A DNA stretch of 64,000 nucleotides. It comes from Syngnathus acus. Taxonomy: Eukaryota; Chordata; Actinopteri; Syngnathiformes; Syngnathidae. Positions 54,201 through 64,000 of the stretch are shown here, one piece after another. Location of the stretch: NCBI RefSeq assembly GCF_901709675.1, contig NC_051099.1, positions 4,278,001-4,342,000 of the forward strand, in the 5' to 3' direction. A model generated the notes under the pieces. That model did no database searches. It saw only the letters and a program-made list of their open reading frames with translations, and was not told the DNA's origin. Position numbers and translations under genes: made by a program. The first letter of the stretch is position 1. Each line of letters begins with the position of its first letter.

Positions 54201-55597
54201 CATCAGCTGCAATGCTGATATAACCACTTACTCTGTTTTTACCCTTAAACATGGCCTCTTACAGATTATTCAATTGTCTATATATGGAATGTGTGTATAA
54301 AAAAGAACAAAAAAAAAGAATACTTATTTGAGGTAACTTTTGGCTGGCAATGACACAAGAAAGAATATAATGAAATAACTTTTCAATGTCCATTTTTTGA
54401 ATACATAGACTTTATCAAGAATTTTTTCGGAGTACCCATAAGGCTTGATGAAAACAAGGTTTTAAGTATAGTATTTTTCTTTTTTTAATTCTCGCAAACG
54501 TACTGTATCTACATCCCTACTAAAGCCTGTAATTATTGGTAATCAGTTTCAATGAAAGAGCCTGATTATTATTATTTCCACACACTAGATTGAATGATCA
54601 TTTTCATTTTTTCATTCGTCTTTCCTTGTAGGAAAAGATGTTGAGTAGATGAGGGGGGAAAATAAATGTATCATTTTCAACGCGGTAGCTCAACCAAATC
54701 AAGTTTGGTGCTAGCTTAATTCTTAAACACACTTAAATACACATAGCTGTAATAAATTTGGTAATATTAGTGACATTTTCATCAGCTTTTATTTGTTTCC
54801 ACAAAGAGATTGTTTCATAACCAAAATGATGAATCCCAACATATTTTTTCCTGCTCTCTTTTCCATAACTGACGTAATGAGCCACGACACGTGCTGGCCT
54901 AATTAGCGCTAAAGAAAGGATTCATCGTAAGTTTGTTATCATGCTAGCTAAAATTTGCTATTTGGGACGGTGGGGGTGTGTATTATTGCACAGAGGGGAA
55001 AGTCTGCCCTAATTAGTTGGATGAATACTATAATGTTAATAAGCAGTAGGTGAACCTGTTGTCCTCTGTAAACAAAGCATGAAACGAATAATTCTGTGGT
55101 TACTATCACGGTGAACTGATTTCAATTCATGCATTTGAATAACTGCGCTATGACCCGCATATTTAGTGATCCCATTTTCTATTAATGTGAGAAATGATTC
55201 TATTTACTCATTCTCCTCTTTTACATTCAGCATTGTACCCCCGCCACCCCCTTTAGAAGTCAACCTATCTTCTAGCTGCCATGTTTTTTTTTTGTTATCG
55301 TCAAAGACGAAATGAGAAAGCATGAGAGCGAGAGGACGCCCCGGGGCTTGTGTCCTCGCATCTTCACCGCGCTCTTCATCTTCCAGCCCTCCCCTTCTTC
55401 TTTATCTTCCATCTATGTGAGTGACAGCTGGCAGCCAGTAGGGTACAATGGCCATGCCAACCCAAGTGCACATTTTTGCCAAGTGACTTGAGAGAATGCA
55501 CACTTGAGTGTGACTGCCTCATGCGTGCTGGAGCTGAGAGTCACCCCGCATACTTTAGCTTTAACACGTGAGCACCCTGTTTTTCATATACTACGTA
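51275..55597. other. Non-coding stretch, no gene recognised
   Basis: AT-rich, with a partial hAT MITE (53414-53634) and a poly-A run (54111-54129). A GC-richer patch at about 55310-55420 has no coding frame. The frame at 52478-52951 has no family resemblance. Confidence 0.55.
53414..53634 (+). mobile_element. hAT-type MITE, copy D, 5'-truncated
   Basis: Matches the family from ATATACAGTAAAAGCTAC to GAGTTTGACACATGTG but lacks about the first 85 bases, including the left terminus, so no target duplication can be defined. Confidence 0.88.
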
Positions 55598-55968
55598 CCG
55601 TATTTTCCGCACTATAAGGTGCACCTAAAAACCTCAAATTTTCTCAAAAGCCAACAGTGCGCCTTATAATCCGGTGCGCCTTATATATGGACCAATATGG
55701 ATTCCTGGATGAGAACTAACTTATTAAAGTAAGTGTGTTGTGTGATATTAACATTTGAGCAACATTGAGTTATTGATATATTGTTATTGTTTTCACTATT
55801 TCAAGTGTTGCTATATTGTGATTGCATTAACGTTTGAGCAACGTTGAGTTATTTATTCTATGCGCCTTATAATCCGGTGCGCCTTATATATGGACAAAGT
55901 TTTACAATGGGCCATTCATTGAAGGTGCGCTTTATAATCCAGTGCGCCTTATAGTGCAGAAAATACGG
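55598..55968. mobile_element. Fold-back MITE, copy 4
   Basis: Termini CCGTATTTTCCGCACTATAA and TATAGTGCAGAAAATACGG, flanked by TA at 55596-55597 and 55969-55970. The right arm has the same GCGCCTTATAATCCGGTGCG subunits as copies 1 and 2. The interior carries two partial repeats with ATTTGAGCAACATTGAGTTA and CGTTTGAGCAACGTTGAGTT, not seen in the other copies. Confidence 0.85.
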
Positions 55969-56082
55969 TACTTGATTATATTAAAGCATTGCAAGGTTTG
56001 TTCAGAGTAAAAGCAGGAAATGAATCTAATGTTATGAGGGCAAAGGAGTGTAAAATCAACCTTTGAAGTGGGAAGGCAAGTC

Positions 56083-56210
56083 ACAGATACCGATACCAAG
56101 ATGCGATACCTTTAGTTCTCAATGATAAAATAGCCACAAAATGGTGGCCAATACTGGTATTGGCAGCCACGACTAGTACCGATACCTGAAAATGAGGCAG
56201 GCCCATACCT
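56083..56210. repeat. Decayed repeat with GATACC words, copy 2
   Basis: Contains AGATACCGATACCAAGATGC and TAGTACCGATACCTGAAAAT, matching the word pattern at 47078-47170. Family unknown. Confidence 0.5.
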
Positions 56211-59200
56211 AATTATAACCGTTTGCACAAAATAATGTGATGCAATATAAAATCAGACTGTTCAAAATTATTAACATGCATAATTTTGGGAAACAACCAT
56301 TCTTATTTTTATAGTTTCTGGTAATAGTGGTGTGTAATTTGACTGACATGCAGCTAAATTTGGTAACCACAATATTAGAAACAGCTCTCAGTTTTACAAT
56401 GCCGACAGTTCGCAATTTGTTTTATTTTTGGCTATAATTTTTCTGTTAATTTTTATAATCTCCACTGCACTAAATCTCAGTTCAGGCAATTTGCAAGGCC
56501 GAATTTTTCATTTTGGATTTATTGTCCAAGTTGTCATAATATTGTGGCGTCTAGTCATGATTTCATAAAGTTGTTCTTCATTGCATTTTGCAAGATAGCA
56601 CAAGTACTTCTGTACTGTTATGACTGCTTTCTTGCTCACGTTGTCCTTTTCTGTTCTCCTCTATTAAAGACTTATGCTTCAGGGTTTATAGCACACAGTA
56701 AAAAGCGGGCTCTTGTAATGATCCTGCAATATGCAAACAGCACCTTCTATTATACAAACAGTCTTTGCCCCCCCCCAACCCCCATGCAAAAACTCTCAAG
56801 CAAGATATCACACGGCAGATGCCAAGATGAGTCTTGAATAAGTGCAAATCAAACTGGCGAATAGTGTTACCATGATTACGCTTTCATAATTCTCACTTTC
56901 TCCAAGCGCTCCCCAGGAGTATAAAGCCTTTTCTTCCCATTCTGTCACCCTACATTGGAAGTGATTTGGGTCAGGATCTGCAATTGATGTTGACGGCACG
57001 CAACCAGTGGAAATCCGAAATCTTATTAGTGTTATGTGGGAAAGGCAAGATTGAAGAATTTCACAACAATTTACAGAAGCGAAGAGGTCAGTGATTGCAA
57101 CGAAAATGGACACCGGATTAAAAGGAACACGAGGGAATGACATGCACACACTCGATATCCAAGTGTAATCTAGGATTACTCCAGTGCAAGAGAAGGGCAT
57201 GTCCACTCAAAGGCACAAATAGAAAAGAAGGACACAACACATGGAGGATAAAGCATGATGGAAAAAAAAAAACTGATGTAAATTGCTTTTCTTCAATGGT
57301 ACACGCGGACAATGCAGCAAGAATAATCTCCTAGCGCCTTGCCGCAAATATTTCCATCTACAGAAATCTGATACATGAATGTTGATCTTCTACTGATAAG
57401 TGATCGTTATCAATGCAAAATATTGTGTTATCACCATGGCAAATAAGACACTGCAGAAGATGACTTCAATAGCCTTTGCTGGTAAACTGCGGAAATATTC
57501 GATGATGCCTGCAGAGACCGGCAATAACTGGAGATACAAGACACTTAAAGAGACGCCATTATTACTTCCTTATCGCAGAGTGGCAACAATGAACCCATTA
57601 ACTCATTGTCAGAGACCTGATCGGCAAAAATGTAATAACCGGCTTTCATTTGTTTTTAAAGCAGAAGTAGTCAGAGTGTGAATATTTTCTGCTTTTCTTT
57701 GTCTTGGGAGACAGTAAAAGGCTTTTTAAATGATGGTTGGACAAGTCTGGCGTCTTTTGTGGCTTATCCATTTTTCCCAATTTGCTGACAATCCAGAGCA
57801 GAGCAAAAAAGTGGCTTTGTAATTTATGGAGTTCAGTGTGTTGTCTTTACTCCGGGTGTTGTTTTGACAGAGGCTGAATTTATCGATGACCTGTGGTGTT
57901 CATCTAATGAGAAACCTCACAATAGCCCTGAACTCTACTTGAAGCAGCAAAAAAAAAAAGCTTTTTCTAGCTGATGGGCTCAGTAATGGTGAATGTTGTT
58001 GCCATAGTTGCGCTGACGACAGTCCCGAAGAAGCGTTCCAAGCATAATAATGTTTCGTAAAAGGTTAGTGCACTAGTTTGTTGCTGTAAAGGTCTTGCGG
58101 AGCAAAGCTAATGATGATGGAGATGTTGTTACAAGGAGAGCGGGCAGCAACGGTGCTCCAACTTGACTTGTGTGCTCTAATTTAAGCAAATCATTCGGGC
58201 TTGGAGATTTGTTTGGTGTGATACTTTAGTCATCATTTATTATTACAGCATTGGACCCTAACTGTAACTCAGACATTAAAAGTGCAGGAAGTGACATCAT
58301 GATGCTCTCGAATAGGAATGGGAAACTTTAATAATGGAGGGGTCCACAATTTTTTATGCAAACCACAAGCTCTTAATATATTCCGTTTTTTGATAATACA
58401 GATGTATAAAAGATTCACTATTCGAACCGAGCAATTAAATGTTTGAAGCAAACAACCAAATAAATATAATATTTTCCCCAGTGCAAAGACAATCCTTGCA
58501 TAAAATGTTCAAAGGTTGCTTAAGAGCAAACCGATATTAAGTGATAAGAACTCATTTTGTTCATTTTATTTCCACCAAAAAGTTAAAAGTTGTATAAAAG
58601 TTACCGTTCAAGGGTGGCACAAAATGACATGTCTGCCATCTATTGGTAATTGGTTGTATTACAATTCAAAATGATAAATTTGCAGTTTGGCACCGACAGA
58701 TTCAAATTTGTTTTCAATTTTCTCGTTTTTGATGGAAAATTGAATTCAATGTTTTTTTTTTTTTTTAGCAGTTCCCTGCTTGTTGCCCATTCCTGCCTTA
58801 CAACAAAACACCGAATTGTTCATTTTAGTGTCCTCGCCTGGTAAAGCTATTCACTTTGGTGCACTGGGCTCCAAAGAATTGCTGATGCTCATTCTGAAGA
58901 ATCTGACTTGAGGCGAAAAACAACACGGCAGGGCCAGCGTGAACGTCCAAGCTCAGACCTCAAAGTGTCAGGATGAAAGAGAGCATCAACATGGCTGATG
59001 ATTTTAAGAGGCTGATGAAATCTGAAATCAAGCATGACAAAAATATTTAGTAGTTCATATAATCTCACAATATGTTTGCACTCGTGGTTGTGTTTATATG
59101 ACATCAGATTTTCTTTTGCGTACATCAATTCGCCCTAAATTTACAAATAGAAATTCCAACTTTGAGGAGCGTTGGAACTTTCTGGGTCGGAGACTAAAGG

Positions 59201-60269
59201 CATATCTTGAAACAAGCTGGGGGGGAAGAAAACGAAATGTGCTCAACCTTACCGATTGATTCCCCTAAGCGCTTTTTTTATTTTTTCTGCGAGTGTCTCA
59301 CGTTAGATTCTTTTGCACATTGAGATCAAGCAGAATCAGTCACAACAGAACATGTCCTTGATTTATTCACCTTTTACACAGAATCTATTCATGCAAGATA
59401 TTTCTGTTACCATGTGCCCTTTCACACCTCAATGGAAAATTAGATAGGACACCTCTTATGAAGTTCAGTATACCAGTGAGTCGATTTTTGCACCGGAAAA
59501 GAAATCCATTAAAAGAAACATCTCCGGGATTAAATGGATTGAGTTTAAAAATGAAATCCAACTGACCTGTACAACTAAATAGATTTTTTTTCACAAAGTG
59601 CTACGCTTACCACACTTTGAGAATCGCTGCAGTTTTCAATCCCCGTCAGAGCGTGACATCTTTCAACACAGCAGAGCAGGAGAAATGAGTCCGAGGTGAT
59701 AAACACCGGTGTCTCGCTCGCCTCTGTTTACCACCCAAGCCTGCAAAATTGCCGGCCTGCCCTTGTCCTCCCATTCTGATGTCATTCATGCAGCAACACA
59801 GGAATAAGATTGGAAAATGGGCAATTTAAAATTCTTTAATAAAACCCATTGAGATTTTTTGTTCGTTTTGTTCAATTCTCTGCAAAAAAAAAATTCCAAA
59901 ACAAAATAAACCCACTTCAGCACGTAGCAATGCTAAAGTGGCTTCACCCTCCAGTCATTTACGTCACACTTAGATTCCAGTGGTCACTGGGATTGCTTTT
60001 TACGAGCCCACCGATCAATCTGTCGCGTAATTCAATCGGTCAATCAATCATGTTTAAAATGAATAATTCACAGAGACCAGAGAAAGCTCAGTGAAGTGAG
60101 GTGCTGAACTTACAACTCGAATCCAATAAGCTCTGAATCAAATGCATGAAATTTTACATTTGTGCATCACTATGCTACCGTTGAGCAATATGATAGAGGT
60201 TACAGAAAATGGTTTTATGTAGCCAACTTGTAGCCTGCAATGGGCAAATATAAATACCTGAGAGGCTGA

Positions 60270-60318
60270 TTCTTCTTCTTCTTCTTCTTCTTATTATTAT
60301 TATTATTATTATTATTAT
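60270..60318. repeat. Compound (CTT)n(ATT)n microsatellite
   Basis: Seven CTT-type units run directly into about nine TTA units. Likely length-variable. Confidence 0.95.
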
Positions 60319-61425
60319 ACATTTTATTTCGAGCTTAAAAACAGGAAAAGATATCAGTAAAATATAAAAGGAAAAAAAGAAAACAGGACAATAACAGAAT
60401 GTCCCAAGCAAGTCGTAAATAACTTAAACAACAACAATTAGGACAGCTCGAAATTATCGTCACTCATAACCACTAAAAGTAAAGATTAAAGTAAATTTAT
60501 AGAAAATTAAGAGCCAGAACGTCTTTGGCATGTTAAGATGCTGAATGTGTCATTTGGAACGCCAAGCGTGAGATTTCTTGGACCAAAATCAAAAGCAATA
60601 GTTTTTATTTTCAGATTAGGCCGGCATTAAACTGCATAAAGCAGAGAAGCTCGGCAGGAGGTCGGACAATAGATTTTCGAAGTGTTTGTATATAGCGTGT
60701 ACATCCTTTTGTTGTTATACAGCCAGTCTCATTCTAACTCTGAAGCTGTAGCAGGAAGAAACCGGAACAAATAGATGAGCTTGGAAGAGGCTCTCAATGT
60801 GCTTCATCCAACTTTTGGATGTCAGTGTAGCGGAACTCGCAGTTCTTTCATTTCCCCGACTTGTAATCGCAGATGAGTACTATGAGAAAAAAGATTGAGT
60901 TAAGAGCAAGAAAATCACTTTATTATTTAAACCATGATAAAATAGTGAACAGAAATAATGATTGTGATTGAGCAAATGTGTCAAAGGATAATTTTCAAAA
61001 TAAAAGCACTCAAGGGGCTTGGCACTATTCTGCATCGTCGGGAAAACTACTCAACGGGAAGACTAATGACGTAGGGGGAAAAAAAAGGATTAATTTTGCT
61101 TGATGCATAAAAAAAGGGCTCTTGAACAATCAGTAAAGGTCGTGTGTTCAAATGAGTCCACATTGACTTTGTCATGTCACGGTGGAAGATGAAGTGATTC
61201 ACCCATCATGCCTTCTTGTTTCATAATCATTACATTTCCTAAATGTAATCTAATCAGATATACAGTCAGAGTGAATGTGCGTAACAAAGGTGGCAACTCA
61301 ATATTAGATGAATGGAGATATGTCAGCTCTTGCTCAATATCAGTCAGCATTTTACGCAATTCTACAATATGGGATAGGAGTCATTTAATTTTGACACATC
61401 TACATTGCTTTGAATATTTTTTGTA

Positions 61426-61833
61426 CCGTATTTTCCAGACTATAAGGCGCACCGGACTATAAGGCGCACCGTTAATGCATCATGTCAGATTTTTAATCCG
61501 AATCAAATCATTCTCCATTTTATCTTTTTTATTTCAACTTCAACAAATTACTTTATAATCACAAAATAATGATCATTCTCCATTTTATCTTTTTTATTTC
61601 AATTTCAGACGCAACAAATTACTTTATAATCACAAAATAATGATCCATAGTCGTTTTGATTCATGATTCATAGTCTTCAGCGGGCCACTTATGATTTCAT
61701 GACACAATGCTTCGGGCCAGTTTAAATTTAGGAATTTGGTCCATATATAAGGCGCACTGGACTATAAGGCGCACTGTCGGCTTTTGAGAAAATGTTAGGT
61801 TTTTAGGTGCGCCTTATAGTCTGGAAAATACGG
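61426..61833. mobile_element. Fold-back MITE, copy 5 (long-interior subtype)
   Basis: Termini CCGTATTTTCCAGACTATAA and TTATAGTCTGGAAAATACGG, flanked by TA at 61424-61425 and 61834-61835. The interior matches copy 3 but has an extra internal duplication: the segment starting CATTCTCCATTTTATC occurs twice (about 61508 and 61574). The matched C/A-T/G change in both arms keeps the hairpin paired. Confidence 0.88.
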
Positions 61834-62849
61834 TAGATATATATTCCCCCCAAAAAAAGGAGCAACGCACCCTCGCTTAGTTTAAAACCCAAAGCTGCGT
61901 CACGACTCAAACCAGGATCATAGCAAGCCGTAAGAGCCTGTTGCAGCACCCACACTAGATCACATTACAGCGACACATCTTGCAGTGTGGATGCCCTGTC
62001 AGGGAGCTGTAACCAGCAGCCCAGATGGACGGACGGGCTCACCGCCGCTCCTCGTGTCCTCCCCCACCAAGACACCAACACCTCCTCCCTCCCTCGCCCT
62101 CTTGTGCAGCACTCTCCCTCTTTGTCTCTTTCAGACTTTCGCTTAGTGAAATGAAGCGATGCTCATTCGCACTGAAAATGTCTCCAGAGGCTTGACGCTG
62201 TTTAATATACACATGTCAGTTGTGAAATATGGATGTTACGATGAGTTGTATAATTAATGAGCTTTTTAGAAAATTGCAGTAAATACTATTGTCAGATTTA
62301 TTTTTTGGGTGACATAACAAGAGTTTCTGGCCCCCATTTGAAAAATTATTCTTTTTTTTTTTTTTTTTCTATTGTGGGTCAATCATAATTAGGCACATGG
62401 CCATGGCAGATTTCCAGTGCACAAACAAAAGGAAATAAACCCCGGTGACGGTGAGCTTTGTTTTTGCTTGTGAGGGAGAAGCTGGGAACTGCATAAAGGA
62501 TGCAAGCAGATAAAGGAATCTAATCTCACTTACACTGGCAAAATCTGCAAGATGGCTAATGGAGTATTGCACAATGGTCAATGAAGTAGAGGGACTGCAG
62601 TGGGCGTTTGGTACGACGCGCCGTTTGTCATACATACTACATCAGTGGTAAAGATATTCCTGCAGCAAATGTACAGACTAAATATTTTTACAGGTATCAT
62701 AATCCTTTTAAGGGCCATTTTAATTTATTATAGCCACTGAAAAATATACATTACAATTTGACAGAAGGCTGTCAGTGCTGGAGATGAAATGAATTGTTGT
62801 TAGCTAGTATGCTTGCTTACAGAAATTGCAGTGAAAAGAAATAAATTCA

Positions 62850-62996
62850 ACTTGATTTTTTTATTTTTTACAATTTAAAAGACTTGTTTTATATAGTTTT
62901 TAGATTTATTCAAATTTGGCAGCGAACTTGATTTTTTTATAACAATTTAAAAGACTTGTTTTATATAGTTTTTAGATTTATTTAAATTTGGCAGGG
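62850..62996. repeat. Tandem duplication, unit about 76 bases
   Basis: The unit starting ACTTGATTTTTTTAT at 62850 recurs at 62926. Both continue CAATTTAAAAGACTTGTT and TTTAGATTTATT(C/T)AAATTTGG. The second copy has lost a few bases of the T-rich stretch. Confidence 0.92.
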
Positions 62997-63181
62997 CTGT
63001 GTGGAATTTACAAGACATTTTTATTTTCACTTTACAGTCATGATTTTATGTGGCAGTAGTGAGCCACTCACCTGAATTTAGTGAACGTGAGTATGAAATA
63101 TTGTCAGTCTCCATATGTGCCCTGTTATTAACCAGTGCCCACTTTTGGGGCTTTATTCCGTCTTTCTTCCAATCCAAAATC

Positions 63182-63252
63182 AGCTGGGATCGACTCCAGC
63201 TGCCTGCAGGCCCGAACAGGATAATCAATTTTGAAAAATGCATGGATGGATG
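63182..63252 (+). repeat. Tail of a common teleost interspersed repeat
   Basis: Contains AGCTGGGATCGACTCCAGC, then GGATAATCAATTTTGAAAAA and ends ATGCATGGATGGATG. From memory this is the degenerate 3' end of the widespread fish repeat ending in GGATGGATGG, probably the same family as the SINE heads at 16606 and 37971. Confidence 0.6.
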
Positions 63253-64000
63253 TTAATTAATTTTCATCTACTTTGGTATTCTTGCCAATGTACATGCTGC
63301 TAATTGTAGACGCTGCTAGTTGCTACAGAGTGGTTGAACAAACACAAGGCTGTAAACAGTTCAACCTTCATGAAGGTCTTTGCTCTACTGAGTGCCATTC
63401 TAGTTTACTGAAAGTTTTACAAGCTATAAGGATGCTTGTGAAAAAAAAAATACAGAACTGCAATGATCCCTTTTGGATGGTCACCTTGTTCACGTTTGAT
63501 TTTTGCTGGGTTCATAAAATTGGACTCAGGGGACTGTGGATAATCTGAGGGCATCTGAGGATTTTTTTTTCTCCCCCCCCCCACCGGAAAGTAATGTTTC
63601 CCCTTGCTGTCTTTGTTTCTCCTGCTCTCCATTTGTCAAGTCCCACTCGATGTTTCATGCTCTTTCCTTATTACCACTTGCACTGACTGTAAGGGCAGCC
63701 CTTGGGATATGTCAGCATGCAGATCCATTAAATTATTAGACCTCGTTTATTATTAACTCTGTTGCATACGGAACTGCCTGTGAGCTTTTAATATTCATGC
63801 AGGATGACTGTTCCCAACAGATGCTAACAGGACCAAGTGGGATCAGATTAATGCAGTCGAGTGAAGAACACGACGAGCAAAGCACATATTTTGACAGCTA
63901 GCTTTTTTAATAATTAGTGTTACAGGTCAGCATACACACAGTTTAGTGACGTGTTGGGAATGTATACATGGTAATCAATTTTTGGTATGGTCAGAAATTA

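Larger units (their letters stand above)
55971..61425. other. Non-coding stretch, no gene recognised
   Basis: AT-rich. It contains a decayed GATACC repeat (56083-56210) and a compound (CTT)n(ATT)n microsatellite (60270-60318). The longest frame, 56808-57206 on the minus strand, shows no domain or splice support. Confidence 0.6.
61836..64000. other. Non-coding stretch to the window end
   Basis: A GC-richer patch at about 61880-62130 includes a 56-codon frame from an ATG near 62023 with no family resemblance. It is followed by AT-rich DNA with a tandem duplication (62850-62996) and a SINE/LINE-type tail (63182-63252). No gene is supported. Confidence 0.55.

Noticed and set aside
62023-62193. 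56-codon frame starting MDGRAHRRSS in a GC-richer patch
   Set aside because: Short, Pro/Ser-rich and without family resemblance; kept only as a note.

Overview
The window is nuclear DNA from a teleost fish, probably a compact-genome percomorph. The coding genes have vertebrate exon structures with many introns of only 70-110 bases. The rest is AT-rich non-coding DNA with fish-type transposon debris: TA-flanked fold-back MITEs, hAT-type MITEs, tRNA-like SINE pieces and a decayed Tigger/pogo transposase. Nothing prokaryotic, viral or CRISPR-like was seen.

All supported coding sequence lies between about 21.6 and 36.4 kb. From left to right it holds: (1) the last coding exon of an LHFPL/TMEM211-type tetraspan gene (+), whose earlier exons were not found; (2) spata22 (-), complete in seven coding exons, a meiotic recombination factor; (3) stip1/HOP (+), complete in 14 coding exons, the Hsp70-Hsp90 co-chaperone; (4) rps6ka4/MSK2 (+), complete in 18 coding exons, a nuclear kinase with two kinase domains. 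The tetraspan gene and spata22 are tail to tail. spata22 and stip1 are head to head across about 1 kb that carries a five-unit heat-shock element close to stip1. stip1 and rps6ka4 are in tandem, and both map to 11q13 in human. Exon boundaries were derived by hand from GT/AG sites, reading-frame continuity and remembered family sequence. The three complete models sum to 1200, 1641 and 2355 coding bases, each divisible by three.

The flanks, 1-21.6 kb and 37.4-64 kb, contain no recognisable coding exon. The left flank may be intron of the tetraspan gene. The right flank has one GC-rich island at about 48.9-49.45 kb that looks like a promoter or 5' exon of an unidentified gene. Transposon content: five copies of one fold-back MITE family (about 6.8, 10.1, 17.6, 55.6 and 61.4 kb), three full and two partial copies of a hAT MITE (14.5, 38.0 and 51.0 kb; 0 and 53.4 kb), one of them inserted in a SINE, and a Tigger-like fossil at 45.75 kb. 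Several recent local tandem duplications are also present.

The most notable observations are a 31-residue tandem duplication in the N-terminal region of SPATA22, the heat-shock element before stip1, the composite fold-back MITEs, and the hAT-into-SINE nesting. I found no convincing new biological system.
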